Shown: positions 53,280-63,728, counted from the stretch's first letter. The stretch: DNA of 64,000 nucleotides from Ramlibacter pallidus (GCF_015070875.1 NZ_JADDIV010000006.1:248001-312000), one strand, 5' to 3'. The notes: generated by a model not told the origin, from the sequence alone. Made by a program: numbers and translations.

Positions 53280-54565
53280 GCGAGCTGCCCGAAGGCCTTG
53301 TGGAAGAAATCGACGGCGCCGAAGTTGCCGGACTTCAGCGCCAGGTGCAAGGGCGCGTCACAGTGCCGCGCAACCGCATGGCACCAGGGCACGCCGGGAT
53401 CGATCTGCGCGCCGATGCGCAGCTGCTCGACGCCGAGCGCCTGGACCACCGCGCCGGAAGTCTCGCCACCGGCCACGACCAGCTGGCGCACGCCCTGGTC
53501 CACCAGGCCCCTGGCGATGCGGGCGAGCGTCTCCTCGACCATCGCGCCGGCCGCGGCCGCACCGAGGGCCCGTTGCACCGACTGCACGGCTTCGGGCGGG
53601 GCGGAGGCGTAGACCAGCACCGGCGCGCCGCCCAGCCTCTCCGCCGCCCAGTGCAGCGCCTGCCCGGCAACGTCGGCACCGGCGGCGATCTGGAGCGGGT
53701 CGACCGCGAACGCCGGGCCGCCCGCGGCGATGAAGGCCTGCACCTGCGCGTTGGTGGCTTCGGAACAGCTGCCCGACACCACGGCACGCGCGCCGCCTGG
53801 CGGCGGCAGCTGCGCCGCGCCCTGCGACGGCGCGAGGCCGTGGTTCTGCGCCAGCCCGATGGCGACGCCCGAGCCCGCCACCACCAGCGGCGCACCCGCG
53901 AGCGCGCGGCCGAGCACCATCAGGTCTTCGTCGGCGATCGCGTCGACGACCGCGAAGCGCACCCCCTCGCCTTCCAGCCGCGCCATGCGCGTGCGCAGCG
54001 CATCGGCGCCGGCGCGCACCGCGGCGAGCTCCAGCAGCTCCACGCGCCCGGAACACTGCGCCTGGAGCACGCGGACCAGGTTCGAATCCGTCATCGGCGT
54101 CAGCGGGTGGTTGCGCATGCCCGATTCGTGCAGCGGTACCCGGCCGACGAACAGGTGGCCCATGTACACCGTCCGCTGCGCCTGCGGGAAGGCCGGGGTC
54201 ACGCAGCAGAAGGCCGCGCCCAGGCGCGCGAGCAGCGCCTCGGCGACCGGACCGATGTTGCCTTGCGGCGTGGAGTCGAAGGTGGAACAGACCTTGAAGT
54301 AGAACTGCCGGCAGCCCTGTGTGCGCAAGGCCTCGAGGGCGGCCAGCGACAGCGCCACCGCTTCCTGCGGCGGGATGGTGCGCGACTTGAGCGCCACCAC
54401 GACCGCATCGACGTCCGGCACGGGAACGGTCGGCACGCCGATGGTCTGCACCACCCGCATGCCGGAGCGCACGAGGTTGTTGGCGAGGTCGGTGGCGCCG
54501 GTGAAGTCGTCGGCGATGCAGCCGAGGACGGGCGGCCGGGCGGGGCGTGCGTGGTGTTCGGTCAT
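53276..54565 (-). CDS. otnK: 3-oxo-tetronate kinase (four-carbon acid sugar kinase)
   Basis: 429 residues of the DUF1537 family. N-terminal domain motif GCIADDFTGATDLANNLVRS and YFKVCSTFDSTPQGNIG. The C-terminal nucleotide-binding domain has VVSGSCSEATNAQVQAF, VVAGGETSGAVVQALG and LALKSGNFGAVDFFHKAF, all hallmarks of OtnK. It phosphorylates 3-oxo-tetronate before decarboxylation by OtnC. It is first in a two-gene operon; no OtnI isomerase or threonate dehydrogenase is adjacent. Confidence 0.93.
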   Translation of the reverse strand: MTEHHARPARPPVLGCIADDFTGATDLANNLVRSGMRVVQTIGVPTVPVPDVDAVVVALKSRTIPPQEAVALSLAALEALRTQGCRQFYFKVCSTFDSTPQGNIGPVAEALLARLGAAFCCVTPAFPQAQRTVYMGHLFVGRVPLHESGMRNHPLTPMTDSNLVRVLQAQCSGRVELLELAAVRAGADALRTRMARLEGEGVRFAVVDAIADEDLMVLGRALAGAPLVVAGSGVAIGLAQNHGLAPSQGAAQLPPPGGARAVVSGSCSEATNAQVQAFIAAGGPAFAVDPLQIAAGADVAGQALHWAAERLGGAPVLVYASAPPEAVQSVQRALGAAAAGAMVEETLARIARGLVDQGVRQLVVAGGETSGAVVQALGVEQLRIGAQIDPGVPWCHAVARHCDAPLHLALKSGNFGAVDFFHKAFGQLA

Positions 54566-54624
54566 CCACCGCGGACCGTATCATGGAAGGCCGCCGTCAC
54601 CAAGACGGCTTCCGCCCCGGCGCC

Positions 54625-55734
54625 ATGAACCCCACCCCTGCCCTCCCCAACCGACCCGAAGGCACCGAGGAGATGCCGCACGCGACGCGCCTGGACGACG
54701 TGCGCATCCGCGAAGTGCGGCCGCTGATCTCGCCGGCGCTGCTGCACGAGGAACTGCCGGCCGACGCCGCGGTGCAGGACTTCGTGGAGCGCAGCCGCGC
54801 GGAGGTGGCGGCCATCGTGCACGGGCACGACCCGCGCCTGCTGGCGGTGGTCGGGCCCTGCTCCATCCACGACCACGGGCAGGCCATCGAATACGCACGG
54901 CGGCTGCGGCGGCTGGCCGACGAACTGCGCGAGGACCTGTGCATCGTCATGCGCGTGTACTTCGAGAAACCGCGCACGACCGTGGGCTGGAAGGGCTACA
55001 TCAACGACCCGCGCCTGGACGGCAGCTTCCGCATCAACGAGGGCCTGCGCCGCGCGCGCGCCCTGCTGCTGGAGATCGCGCAGCTGCGCCTGCCCGCCGG
55101 CACCGAGTTCCTCGACCTGCTCAGCCCGCAGTACATCGCGGACCTGGTGAGCTGGGGCGCGATCGGCGCGCGCACGACCGAGAGCCCCAGCCACCGGCAG
55201 CTGGCCTCCGGCCTGAGCTGCCCCATCGGCTTCAAGAACGGCACCGACGGCGGCGTGCAGGTGGCGGCCGACGCGCTGGTCGCGTCGCGGGCGCCGCACG
55301 CCTTCATGGGCATGACCAAGATGGGCGCCGCAGCCGTCTTCGAAACCGCGGGCAATGGCGACTGCCACATCATCCTGCGCGGCGGCACGCGCGGGCCGAA
55401 CTACGGCAGCGCCGACGTCGCGGCCGCGGCCGCGATCCTGCGCCAGGCCGGCGTTGCCGAGGGCGTGATGGTGGACTGCTCGCACGCCAACTCCAGCAAG
55501 GACTGGCGCCGCCAGGTCCCCGTCGCCGAGGATGTCGCCGCGCAGGTGGCCGCCGGCGAGAAGCGCATCGTCGGGGTCATGGTCGAAAGCCACCTGCAGC
55601 CGGGTCGCCAGGACCTCAAGCCTGGCGTGCCGCTGGCGCACGGCGTGTCGATCACCGACGGTTGCATCGGCTGGGACGACACCGAGCCGGTGCTGCGGCG
55701 CCTCGCCGCCGCGGCCCGCGCGCGCCGCGGCTAG
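54625..55734 (+). CDS. aroG: 3-deoxy-7-phosphoheptulonate synthase (class I, AroG/F/H type)
   Basis: 369 residues. It joins PEP and erythrose 4-phosphate to start the shikimate pathway. Motifs are LLAVVGPCSIHDHGQAIEYA, MRVYFEKPRTTVGWKGYIND, GARTTESPSHRQLASGLSCP, IGFKNGTDGG, RGGTRGPNY and VDCSHANSSKDW. The feedback-sensitive N-terminus is present, but the effector amino acid cannot be read. It is divergent from otnK. Confidence 0.95.
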   Translation: MNPTPALPNRPEGTEEMPHATRLDDVRIREVRPLISPALLHEELPADAAVQDFVERSRAEVAAIVHGHDPRLLAVVGPCSIHDHGQAIEYARRLRRLADELREDLCIVMRVYFEKPRTTVGWKGYINDPRLDGSFRINEGLRRARALLLEIAQLRLPAGTEFLDLLSPQYIADLVSWGAIGARTTESPSHRQLASGLSCPIGFKNGTDGGVQVAADALVASRAPHAFMGMTKMGAAAVFETAGNGDCHIILRGGTRGPNYGSADVAAAAAILRQAGVAEGVMVDCSHANSSKDWRRQVPVAEDVAAQVAAGEKRIVGVMVESHLQPGRQDLKPGVPLAHGVSITDGCIGWDDTEPVLRRLAAAARARRG

Positions 55735-56219
55735 CCGCCGCCTGCAGCGAAATCCGCCAGGGCCTGCCCGGCGAGGCGGTACCGCACCCACTCGTCCAGG
55801 GCCACCGCCCCGATGGACTCGTAGAACCGGATCGCCGGCTCGTTCCAGTCCAGCACGCTCCATTCGAAGCGGCCGCAGTCCTTCTCCACCGCGATGCGCG
55901 CCAGGTGCCGCAGCAGCGCCGTGCCCGCACCCGAACCGCGGAAGGCGGGCGACACGTACAGGTCCTCGAGGTAGAGGCCGTGGCGGCCCTGCCAGGTGGA
56001 GAAGTTGAAGAAGTAGACCGCGAAGCCGGCCGCAACCCCGCCGACGCTGCAGACCAGCGCGCGCGCCTGCGGCGACGCGCCGAACAACGCGCGGTGGATG
56101 TGGGACTCCGTCGCCGCCACCTCGTGCACCGCCTTCTCGTAGTCGGCGAGTTCGCGGATGAAGGCGAAGATCAGGGGGACGTCCGCGGCCGTGGCGGGCC
56201 GGATCTCGATGCGGTCCAT
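55731..56219 (-). CDS. GNAT-family N-acetyltransferase
   Basis: 162 residues. IEIRPATAADVPLIFAFIRE at the N-terminus, acetyl-CoA loop LYVSPAFRGSGAGTALL, and the C-terminal WNEPAIRFYESIGAVALDEW, close to diamine/spermidine acetyltransferase-like members. Its stop overlaps the aroG stop by 4 bp in convergent orientation. The substrate is unknown. Confidence 0.88.
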   Translation of the reverse strand: MDRIEIRPATAADVPLIFAFIRELADYEKAVHEVAATESHIHRALFGASPQARALVCSVGGVAAGFAVYFFNFSTWQGRHGLYLEDLYVSPAFRGSGAGTALLRHLARIAVEKDCGRFEWSVLDWNEPAIRFYESIGAVALDEWVRYRLAGQALADFAAGGG

Positions 56220-56299
56220 GCCGCATTTTGCCGGTGGTCCCACATCCCCGCGGGGCCTGCACCCACGCCGCCGCCGCGCGGCAGGGCTACCCTTCGCGC

Positions 56300-56527
56300 A
56301 TGACCACGGAATACGTCCGCAGCACCGGCCTTCGGCTCACCTACACCATCCACGTCGACGAGATGGGGAGGTACTCCGTGCACCTGGACGGCAAGGAACT
56401 GCTGCGCGGGCGCGATGCGCTGTGCGAGGACGGCCGCCGCCGCACGCCGAACAAGCGCAAGGCCGCCGGCGCGCTCAACGAGGCCAAGCAGGCCATCGAG
56501 AGCCTGCGCGACATGAGCGAGTGCTAG
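56300..56527 (+). CDS. hypothetical small protein
   Basis: 75 residues, MTTEYVRSTGLRLTYTIHVD, with a beta-rich N-terminal half and a basic helical C-terminal half (KRKAAGALNEAKQAIESLRD). No known domain was recognised. An upstream start at 56228 would add a Pro/His-rich tail with no support. It is convergent with the membrane-protein gene at 56547. Confidence 0.6.
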   Translation: MTTEYVRSTGLRLTYTIHVDEMGRYSVHLDGKELLRGRDALCEDGRRRTPNKRKAAGALNEAKQAIESLRDMSEC

Positions 56528-56546
56528 GCCGCCAGCGCCGGCGGAC

Positions 56547-57014
56547 CTAGCGGCGGTCGCGCATCAACAGCGACCCGAGCGCGACGCCGCCGGCGATCGC
56601 GGCGAACACCGCCACCATCGAACCCGTCGACAGGCGATGCTCGAAGCCGGGCGTCAAGCGCTTGGGCACCAGCGTGTAGTCGATGGCCGCGGCCGCGGCA
56701 CTGGTCGCCACCCCGCCGAGCAAGGCCTGCGACAGGTCCGCCGGCTTGTGCCGGCCGCGCACCAGGCCGTACAGGGTGGCCCAGAACACCGTCGACAACT
56801 GGTGCGTGACGAAACCCGTGAGCGTGTGCCGCAGCGTGGGGCGGTCCTCGCGCAGGGACTCGTCGCCCCACAGCCAGTGGCTCTCGGCGTTCACCGGCGC
56901 CACCGCGCTGCCGTCCTCCCGCCGGCCCGTCGCCAGCAGCACGGCCGCCGAGAGCAGGCCCGCCAGCGTGCCGGAGACCGCGCCTTCGCGCAGCGTGTCC
57001 TTCCATTCGATCAT
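56547..57014 (-). CDS. small membrane protein, function unknown
   Basis: 155 residues with four hydrophobic segments: SGTLAGLLSAAVLLATG, VTHQLSTVFWATLYGLV, LLGGVATSAAAAAIDYTLVP and SMVAVFAAIAGGVALGSLLM. The family is not recognised with certainty; it resembles DUF1440-like proteins. The start MIEWKD at 57014 is preferred; ATG 57041 is possible. Confidence 0.65.
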   Translation of the reverse strand: MIEWKDTLREGAVSGTLAGLLSAAVLLATGRREDGSAVAPVNAESHWLWGDESLREDRPTLRHTLTGFVTHQLSTVFWATLYGLVRGRHKPADLSQALLGGVATSAAAAAIDYTLVPKRLTPGFEHRLSTGSMVAVFAAIAGGVALGSLLMRDRR

Positions 57015-57106
57015 CGGGATCCCCGTTGTGGTGGACCGCATGATCCCCGCGGCACCGGGGCCCGGGGTGTAGGAACGCGCCGTGTCGCGGAGGGCGCCGC
57101 GTCGCC

Positions 57107-58039
57107 TCAGCCGGCGGCGCGGGCGGCGCCCAGCCGCGCCTGCGCGGGCCGGCTGCCCAGCGCGACTGCGCGCTGGAGCCAATGCGCGGCGCGCGCGGGA
57201 TCGCGCGGCACGCAGGTGCCTTCGAGGTAGGCGACGCCGAGGAAGAAGCTCATCTCCATGCGGCCGTACCGGATGCCCGCGTCGGAAAACTTGCCCGACT
57301 GCCGGACGATGGCCGGCACGTCGCCCTTGCCGTCGGCGAAGGCCTGCATCTCGTTCACCGTCCGGGCCAGGAAGGCGTCGCGGTCGCGCAGCGCCTGCTG
57401 CCGGTCCGGCAGCGTCCTGGCCAGCTCGTCGGCGAGGATGGGCAGGACTTCGAAGGGCGTCATGCCGGCCCGGGCGCGCGGCGAATACCAGGCGCGCAGC
57501 ATGGCCTGGTCCAGCGGCAGGAGGCGGTCGACGTGCGTGGCGAAGTAGCTCAGCACCGTCTCGCCCTCCGGATGGCCGCGCACGCCCATCACGTGCATCG
57601 CTTCATGGTGCGCGCAGCGTGCGGCATCCGCCTCGCGCACCTGCAGCGTCGCGCCCTGGATCAGCGTTTCGTCCTCGAACTTCAGGCGCGTTTCGCAGGG
57701 CTGTTCGTCGCTGAGGGCGTGGTCGGGTTGGATCTGCACGTGCACGTTGGCCTGCGCGGCCGCATCCGCGGCGTCCGTCACGTCCACCACCTTCAGCCCC
57801 GCGTGGCTCGCAGCCGCCCGCAGTGCCGCGAGCATCTGCGGTCGGTGCAGCGCGGCGTTCTCACCGGAGACGTTGACCTTCAGGTCCTGTTCCCAGCGCA
57901 GCAGCCGCGTCGGCGCGCCGCTCTGGTGCCACAGCACTTCCCACATCGTGTCCATCCCCTTGCCGAACGCATCCGCTTGCGCCAGCGCGGGAGAACCTGC
58001 TCCCATGGCCATCAGTGCCGCGACGATCCATTTCCCCAC
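57107..58039 (-). CDS. secreted DUF2927-type metalloprotease-like protein with Sel1-like tail
   Basis: 310 residues. Signal peptide MGKWIVAALMAMGAGSPALA. The putative zinc site is HHEAMHVMGVRGHPEG (HExxH and a later His), preceded by a conserved Cys as in DUF2927. The C-terminus has VAYLEGTCVPRDPARAAHWL, then QRAVALGSRPAQARLG, a Sel1-like repeat. Acts in the periplasm or outside; the substrate is unknown. Confidence 0.78.
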   Translation of the reverse strand: MGKWIVAALMAMGAGSPALAQADAFGKGMDTMWEVLWHQSGAPTRLLRWEQDLKVNVSGENAALHRPQMLAALRAAASHAGLKVVDVTDAADAAAQANVHVQIQPDHALSDEQPCETRLKFEDETLIQGATLQVREADAARCAHHEAMHVMGVRGHPEGETVLSYFATHVDRLLPLDQAMLRAWYSPRARAGMTPFEVLPILADELARTLPDRQQALRDRDAFLARTVNEMQAFADGKGDVPAIVRQSGKFSDAGIRYGRMEMSFFLGVAYLEGTCVPRDPARAAHWLQRAVALGSRPAQARLGAARAAG

Positions 58040-58207
58040 TCCGCTGCCCTCCAGAAAGACATGAACGCGGTAGGAGGGCGCCTACGCGCAGGAGTTCAGT
58101 CGAAATGCACGAACGGCGGGTCCGCGCCGAAAAATCACGGCCTGTGGGGCAGCCTGGCGCGACCGTGTGCGCGCGCGAAGCTCAGCGCTTTGTTAACCTG
58201 CGCCACC

Positions 58208-59611
58208 ATGCACGACGTCCTGGTGGTCGGCGGCGGCAACGCTGCCCTGTGCGCCGCGCTGATGGCCCGCGAGGCGGGCGCGAGCGTGCTCCTGCTCGAA
58301 GCCTCGCCGCGCGAGTGGCGCGGCGGCAACTCACAGCACACACGCAACCTGCGCTGCATGCACGATGCTCCGCAGGACGTGCTGCAGGATGCCTACCCGG
58401 AGGAGGAGTTTTGGCAGGACCTCCTGAAGGTCACCGGCGGCCGCACCGACGAAGCCCTGGCGCGGCTGGTGATCCGCGCCTCGGCCACCTGCCGTCCCTG
58501 GATGCGCAGGCACGGCGTGCGCTTCCAGCCGTCCCTGGCCGGCACGCTGCACCTGTCGCGCACCAACGCCTTCTTCATGGGGGGCGGCAAGGCGCTGGTG
58601 AATGCGTACTACCGCAGTGCCGAACGGCTGGGCGTGGACGTCCGCTACGACGCGCCGGTCGATGCCCTGGAACTGCGCGACGGCCGCTTCGTCGCCGCGC
58701 GCATCGGTGGCGAGCGCATCGAAGCCAGGTCCTGCGTGCTCGCCTGCGGCGGCTTCGAGTCCAACCGCGAATGGCTGCGCGAAGCCTGGGGGCAGGATGC
58801 GCGCGGGGAGTGGCCGGCGGACAACTTCCTGATCCGGGGCACGCGCTTCAACCAGGGCGTCCTCCTCAAGCACATGATGGCGCAGGGCGCCGACACCATC
58901 GGCGATCCGACGCAGGCGCACTGCGTCGCGATCGATGCACGCGCGCCGCTGTACGACGGCGGCATCGTCACCCGCGTGGACGCGGTCTCGCTGGGCGTGA
59001 TGGTGAATCGCGACGCCGTCCGCTTCTACGACGAAGGCGAGGACTTCTGGCCCAAGCGCTACGCCATCTGGGGCCGGCTGGTGGCGCTGCAGCCGGGGCA
59101 GATCGGCTACTGCATCATCGACAGCAAGGCCGTCGGCCGCTTCATGCCGCCGGTCTTCCCGGGCGTGCAGGCGGGCAGCCTTCCTGAGCTCGCCCGTGCG
59201 CTGCAACTCGACGAGCACCGCTTCGTGCAGACGCTCGCGGACTACAACGGGGCGTGCCGCGTCGGCCGTTTCGACCACACGGTGCTCGACGACTGCCACA
59301 CCGAAGGCCTGGTGCCCCCGAAGACGCACTGGGCGCGGCCCATCACAACCCCGCCGTTCTACGGCTACGCGCTGCGGCCCGGCATCACCTTCACCTACCT
59401 CGGCCTGAAGACCGATGCCCGCGCCCGCGTGCATTTCGGCGGTGCACCCAGCGACAACCTGTTCGTCGCGGGGGAGATGATGGCGGGCAACGTCCTGGGC
59501 CAGGGCTACACGGCCGGCGTCGGCATGAGCATCGGGACCGCCTTCGGGCGCATCGCCGGCGCGCAGGCGGCGCGCGCCGCGCTCGGGGAGGCGAAGCATG
59601 CGCACGCTTGA
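58208..59611 (+). CDS. tcuA: FAD-dependent tricarballylate dehydrogenase
   Basis: 467 residues. The N-terminal FAD-binding motif is [20 protein letters not shown], with [35 protein letters not shown] and a C-terminal [20 protein letters not shown], close to TcuA of Salmonella. It oxidises tricarballylate to cis-aconitate. It overlaps tcuB by 14 bp. The start ATG at 58208 begins at the conserved Rossmann strand. Confidence 0.9.
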   Translation: MHDVLVVGGGNAALCAALMAREAGASVLLLEASPREWRGGNSQHTRNLRCMHDAPQDVLQDAYPEEEFWQDLLKVTGGRTDEALARLVIRASATCRPWMRRHGVRFQPSLAGTLHLSRTNAFFMGGGKALVNAYYRSAERLGVDVRYDAPVDALELRDGRFVAARIGGERIEARSCVLACGGFESNREWLREAWGQDARGEWPADNFLIRGTRFNQGVLLKHMMAQGADTIGDPTQAHCVAIDARAPLYDGGIVTRVDAVSLGVMVNRDAVRFYDEGEDFWPKRYAIWGRLVALQPGQIGYCIIDSKAVGRFMPPVFPGVQAGSLPELARALQLDEHRFVQTLADYNGACRVGRFDHTVLDDCHTEGLVPPKTHWARPITTPPFYGYALRPGITFTYLGLKTDARARVHFGGAPSDNLFVAGEMMAGNVLGQGYTAGVGMSIGTAFGRIAGAQAARAALGEAKHAHA

Positions 59612-60743
59612 AGCGCTCGCGCGGGAAGCCGCGGCGCTGGCGGGTGGCACGCCCGCCGCCGAAGCGGCCCGGCAACTGGAGATCTGCAATGCCTGCCGCT
59701 ACTGCGAAGGCTTCTGCGCCGTGTTCCCGGCGATGACGCGCCGCCTGGCGTTCGACTCCGCCGACGTGCACTACCTCGCCAACCTGTGCCACAACTGCGG
59801 GGCCTGCCTGCACGCCTGCCAGTACTCGCCGCCGCACGCCTTCGCCGTCAACGTGCCGCGCGCGATGGCGCAGGTGCGGCGGGAGACCTACGCCGCGTAT
59901 GCGTGGCCGGCGCCGCTGGGTGCCCTCTACCGCCGCAACGGCATGGTGCTGGCGCTGGCCACCGCGGGCGGCCTCGGGCTGTTCCTGGTGCTGCTGCTCG
60001 CGTTGCGGGGCAACCTGTGGCACGCGCCGCTGGCCGGCAACTTCTACGCCGTGTTCCCGCACGGGCTGATGGTGTGGATGTTCGGTGCGGCTTTCGCCTG
60101 GGCGGTGCTGGCCCTGGCGATCGGCGCGGCGCGCTTCTGGCGCGGGCAGTCGCCGGGGGCCGTCACCGGCGCTTCGGCAGCGGAAGTGGCGCGGCATGCG
60201 CTCGCCCTGACCTACCTCGATGGTGGCCACGGGGAAGGCTGCAACGAGGCATCGGACCGGTTCACGCTGCTGCGCCGGCGCTTCCATCACCTCACCTTCT
60301 ACGGTTTCCTCCTGTGCTTCGCTTCGACCTGCGTCGCGACGCTCTACCACTATGCGCTGGGACAGGCCGCGCCCTACCCGGTCACCAGCCTGCCGGTGCT
60401 GCTCGGCACCCTCGGCGGCCTGGGGCTGCTGGCCGGACCGGCGGGACTGCTGTGGCTGAACCTGCGCCGGCATCCGCTGCACGGCGACCCGCAGCAACGT
60501 CCGATGGACCGCGCCTTCCTCGCGCTGCTGTTCGCGACCAGCCTGACCGGCCTCGCGCTGCTGCTTCTTCGCGACACCGGCGCCATGGGCCTGTTGCTGG
60601 CCGTGCACCTCGGCACCGTGCTGGCGCTGTTCCTTACCTTGCCCTACGGCAAGTTCGCGCACGCGGTGTACCGGTGCGCCGCCTTGCTGAAGTGGGCGAT
60701 CGAGCGGCGCCAGCCGAACCGGCTGCAGCTCGGTGCCGACTGA
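59598..60743 (+). CDS. tcuB: tricarballylate utilization 4Fe-4S membrane protein
   Basis: 381 residues. The N-terminal ferredoxin-like clusters are [15 protein letters not shown] and [20 protein letters not shown]. After that there are about six membrane helices (for example [20 protein letters not shown] and [20 protein letters not shown]) with His residues that could bind heme. In Salmonella TcuB reoxidises the FADH2 of TcuA, passing electrons to the quinone pool. The tcuC transporter and tcuR regulator are not adjacent. Confidence 0.9.
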   Translation: MRTLEALAREAAALAGGTPAAEAARQLEICNACRYCEGFCAVFPAMTRRLAFDSADVHYLANLCHNCGACLHACQYSPPHAFAVNVPRAMAQVRRETYAAYAWPAPLGALYRRNGMVLALATAGGLGLFLVLLLALRGNLWHAPLAGNFYAVFPHGLMVWMFGAAFAWAVLALAIGAARFWRGQSPGAVTGASAAEVARHALALTYLDGGHGEGCNEASDRFTLLRRRFHHLTFYGFLLCFASTCVATLYHYALGQAAPYPVTSLPVLLGTLGGLGLLAGPAGLLWLNLRRHPLHGDPQQRPMDRAFLALLFATSLTGLALLLLRDTGAMGLLLAVHLGTVLALFLTLPYGKFAHAVYRCAALLKWAIERRQPNRLQLGAD

Positions 60744-60778
60744 AGGGGGACAAGCCCGGCGGGGAGAGAGGAGCGGCC

Positions 60779-61039
60779 TCAGCCGCCGCGCTGCCGGTTC
60801 TTGCGCCAGATCGCGACGATGATCAAGCCGTAGGCGAGCAGGCGCACCATGTAGAACAGCGGCTCGCTTTCGTCGGCGTGCGGGATGGCGGCGAGCGCCA
60901 CGCGGTTCGCGCCTTCGAGCCAGAAGGCCAGCGCGAAGTACACGAAGAACGCGTCGCGCGTGTGGCGCCAGAAGCGGAAGAAGAACAGCCCCGCGACGAA
61001 GGAGCCCGCGGCGACGGCGCCGGCCAGCAGTTGCTCCAC
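60779..61039 (-). CDS. DUF5985-family small membrane protein
   Basis: 86 residues with three hydrophobic helices: LLAGAVAAGSFVAGLFFFRF, AFFVYFALAFWLEGANRVAL and MVRLLAYGLIIVAIWRKN. It lies 1 bp after another such gene in a three-gene unit. Function is unknown. Confidence 0.75.
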   Translation of the reverse strand: MEQLLAGAVAAGSFVAGLFFFRFWRHTRDAFFVYFALAFWLEGANRVALAAIPHADESEPLFYMVRLLAYGLIIVAIWRKNRQRGG

Positions 61040-61040
61040 C

Positions 61041-61301
61041 TCAGTCCTCCTCGTTGACCAGCCCGTACACCAGCAGCAGCACCGCCGCCAGCGCGGTGCC
61101 CAGTCGCCAGAGCCGCAGGTCCACCTCCACCGGGAACACCACCTTGTCGAGGACCAGCAGCACGTTGTTGACCGTCAGCAGCAGGAAGCACCAGGCGCTC
61201 CAGAACAGCAGCCGCGCGCGGCTCGCACGGTAGCTGCGCCACAGCAGGGCCAGGCAGGTCGCGCTGGTCAGCGCGCACAGCGCATAGATCACGTTGGCCA
61301 T
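61041..61301 (-). CDS. DUF5985-family small membrane protein
   Basis: 86 residues with three helices: VIYALCALTSATCLALLWRS, LLFWSAWCFLLLTVNNVLLV and LGTALAAVLLLVYGLVNEED. Its ATG overlaps the upstream gene's stop as TGATG. It is similar in layout to the gene at 60779 (an apparent duplication). Function is unknown. Confidence 0.75.
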   Translation of the reverse strand: MANVIYALCALTSATCLALLWRSYRASRARLLFWSAWCFLLLTVNNVLLVLDKVVFPVEVDLRLWRLGTALAAVLLLVYGLVNEED

Positions 61302-61699
61302 CAGCTGCCCTCCTTGCCGCCGTCCCTGCGGATGCGGAACGCGCCGGCGAACTGGTGCGCCCGCTTGTCCACCCGCGAGTGGATCAGGTCGGTCACGCCG
61401 ACGAGGTTCTGCGAATAGGTGACCGCGAGCGCCTCCAGCGTGCGGTGCAGGTCCTCGCTCGCCGGTGTGTACGTGAAGCGGCCGGGCGCATCCTCGCGCG
61501 CGATGCCGGCGGCCTTCAACAGGCCCAGCAGCTCCTGCGCCTGGCCTTCGCCGATGTAGAGGCGGCCCGCCACGCCGAAGGAATCCCACGCGCGGTGCGG
61601 CTCGGCCCGCATCAGCAGCAGGGCTTCGAGGTAGGGAACGGAAGGAACGCTCGTCAGGAGGAAACGGCGCACGTCGTCCGGGACGCGGTCCTTGCTCAT
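61301..61699 (-). CDS. hypothetical winged-helix-like protein
   Basis: 132 residues. VRRFLLTSVPSVPYLEALLL and GEGQAQELLGLLKAAGIARE suggest a small winged helix, followed by RFTYTPASEDLHRTLEALAV and a helical tail. Cytosolic. It is the first gene of a unit with two DUF5985 membrane proteins and may regulate or partner them. The assignment is by pattern only. Confidence 0.65.
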   Translation of the reverse strand: MSKDRVPDDVRRFLLTSVPSVPYLEALLLMRAEPHRAWDSFGVAGRLYIGEGQAQELLGLLKAAGIAREDAPGRFTYTPASEDLHRTLEALAVTYSQNLVGVTDLIHSRVDKRAHQFAGAFRIRRDGGKEGS

Positions 61700-61819
61700 G
61701 CGGGGAGCGGGACGGGAAGCGATCCTGTCACGGTGTGTGGGGCCCGCGGTCGCGGGGCCGATGCACATTTGTCCAAACGCACATTATGCCCAGGGCGGAC
61801 GCGCAGCCGCGCGACCGGC

Positions 61820-62206
61820 TCAGGCGCCGGCCTGGTTTCCGGCGGACTGCCCCCGGCGCGTGAGGGCCTGGCGGTTCGCATGCAGGCCCTTCATCACGGC
61901 GGCGAGGTAGGGCGCGGGCAGGCTGGCGACGGGGAGGGATGCAACCGTGCGCATCGTGCGGGGCGCCGGGAGTTCCGGCAACGCTTCCACCACGGCCGGG
62001 ACGTCGTCGGGCAGCACCGTCGCGCTGCGCGCCACGAAGTAGGTGATGGTGGCGGCGATCACGCCGGCGAGGGCCGCGACGGCGAACACGACCATCGCAG
62101 ACGGATCCCGCAGCGCGAGCAGGCCTCCCACCGCCAGGGCGACGCCGAGCACGAACACCGCCACGAGCGCGGCGAGCAGCAGGCGGAGGGGACGGGCAGC
62201 GTTCAT
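61820..62206 (-). CDS. small membrane protein, function unknown
   Basis: 128 residues with two hydrophobic segments: LRLLLAALVAVFVLGVALAV, and MVVFAVAALAGVIAATITYF. The C-terminal tail is polar and Pro-rich. GAGGAG lies 7 bases before the ATG at 62206. No family was recognised. Confidence 0.6.
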   Translation of the reverse strand: MNAARPLRLLLAALVAVFVLGVALAVGGLLALRDPSAMVVFAVAALAGVIAATITYFVARSATVLPDDVPAVVEALPELPAPRTMRTVASLPVASLPAPYLAAVMKGLHANRQALTRRGQSAGNQAGA

Positions 62207-62402
62207 GGCGTTCTCCTCGTCGGACGCACGGGGGAGCGATGCTACGCCAGGCCCGGCGGTGACGGGCCGCCGCGAGGCGCACCGGGCACAGGTCACGGCA
62301 TCGTCCTACGAGCCGTGCGCGCGGGAAAGGCGATGGCGTCCTACATGACCGGACGGGCCGCTGACCCACAGTCATGCTGGGTTACAGGGGGAACGAACCA
62401 CC

Positions 62403-63728
62403 ATGAAGGACAACCTGAGCATTCTCGAAGCCGTCGGCGGTGCCGGCACCGATGCCGCGATGGAACGCATGATCCTGGCGCGCGAACTGCCCAAGCGCAC
62501 GATCGCGCTGGTGCTGGCCGGCGGGCGCGGCTCGCGCCTGCACGAGCTGACCGACCGGCGCGCCAAGCCGGCCGTGTACTTCGGCGGCAAGTTCCGCATC
62601 ATCGACTTCGCGCTGTCGAACTGCATCAACTCGGGCATCCGCCGCATGGCGGTGCTCACGCAGTACAAGTCGCACTCCCTGCTGCGGCACCTGCAGCGCG
62701 GCTGGAACTTCCTGCGCGGGGAGGCCAACGAATTCATCGACCTGCTGCCGGCCCAGCAGCGGGTCGACGAGGCGTTTTGGTACCGGGGAACGGCCGACGC
62801 CATCTCGCAGAACATCGACATCCTGCGCGCCTACGGCCCCGAGTACATCCTCGTGCTGGCCGGCGACCACATCTACAAGCAGGACTACTCGCTGATGCTG
62901 CTGGACCACGTGCAGAGCGGCGCCAAGTGCACCGTCGGCTGCATCGAGGTGCCGCGCATGGAGGCGACCGCGCTCGGCGTGATGCACGTGGACGAGCAGC
63001 GCCGCATCACGGCGTTCCTGGAGAAGCCGAAGGACCCGCCCGCCATCCCGGGCAAGCCCGACAAGGCGCTGGGCAGCATGGGCATCTACGTGTTCGGCGC
63101 CGAGTACCTCTACCAGCTGCTCGAGGACGACATGGCCGACGAGAAGTCGGACCACGACTTCGGCAAGAACGTGATCCCGCGCGTGGTGAAGGAAGGCGGC
63201 GCGCTGGCGCATCCGCTCAACATGTCGAGCATCCCTTCCGGCACGCGCAACCGTCCGTACTGGCGCGACGTCGGCACGGTCGATGCGTTCTGGGCCGCGA
63301 ACCTCGACCTCGCCGCCGACCTGCCGGAGCTGAACCTCTACGACCGCGACTGGCCGATCTGGACCTACCAGGAGCAGCTCCCGCCCGCGAAGTTCGTGCC
63401 AGACGAACGCGGCCTCAACGGCGAGACGGCCAACGTGCTGATCTCCGGCGGCTGCATCGTGGTCGGCTCCAACATCCGGCGCGCCGTGCTGTTCTCTAAC
63501 GTGCGCGTGGAGGCCAGCTGCACCATCCACGAGGCCGTGATCATGCCGGACACGGTCATCGGCCGCGGCTCGCGCCTGTCGAAGGTGGTCATCGACCGGG
63601 GCTGCCGCCTGCCCGAAGGCACCGTGATCGGCGAGGACCCGGAACAGGACGCGCGCCGCTTCCATCGCACGGACACGGGCGTGGTGCTGGTCACGCCCGA
63701 GATGCTGCAAAAGCGCGTTGCCGCCTGA
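62403..63728 (+). CDS. glgC: glucose-1-phosphate adenylyltransferase
   Basis: 441 residues. It makes ADP-glucose for glycogen synthesis. N-terminal nucleotidyltransferase motif [20 protein letters not shown], substrate loop [13 protein letters not shown], catalytic Asp in [12 protein letters not shown], glucose-1-phosphate loop FLEKPKDPP, and a C-terminal left-handed beta helix ([20 protein letters not shown]). The N-terminal Arg/Lys region fits allosteric control. No glgA, glgB or glgP is next to it in the window. Confidence 0.95.
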   Translation: MKDNLSILEAVGGAGTDAAMERMILARELPKRTIALVLAGGRGSRLHELTDRRAKPAVYFGGKFRIIDFALSNCINSGIRRMAVLTQYKSHSLLRHLQRGWNFLRGEANEFIDLLPAQQRVDEAFWYRGTADAISQNIDILRAYGPEYILVLAGDHIYKQDYSLMLLDHVQSGAKCTVGCIEVPRMEATALGVMHVDEQRRITAFLEKPKDPPAIPGKPDKALGSMGIYVFGAEYLYQLLEDDMADEKSDHDFGKNVIPRVVKEGGALAHPLNMSSIPSGTRNRPYWRDVGTVDAFWAANLDLAADLPELNLYDRDWPIWTYQEQLPPAKFVPDERGLNGETANVLISGGCIVVGSNIRRAVLFSNVRVEASCTIHEAVIMPDTVIGRGSRLSKVVIDRGCRLPEGTVIGEDPEQDARRFHRTDTGVVLVTPEMLQKRVAA

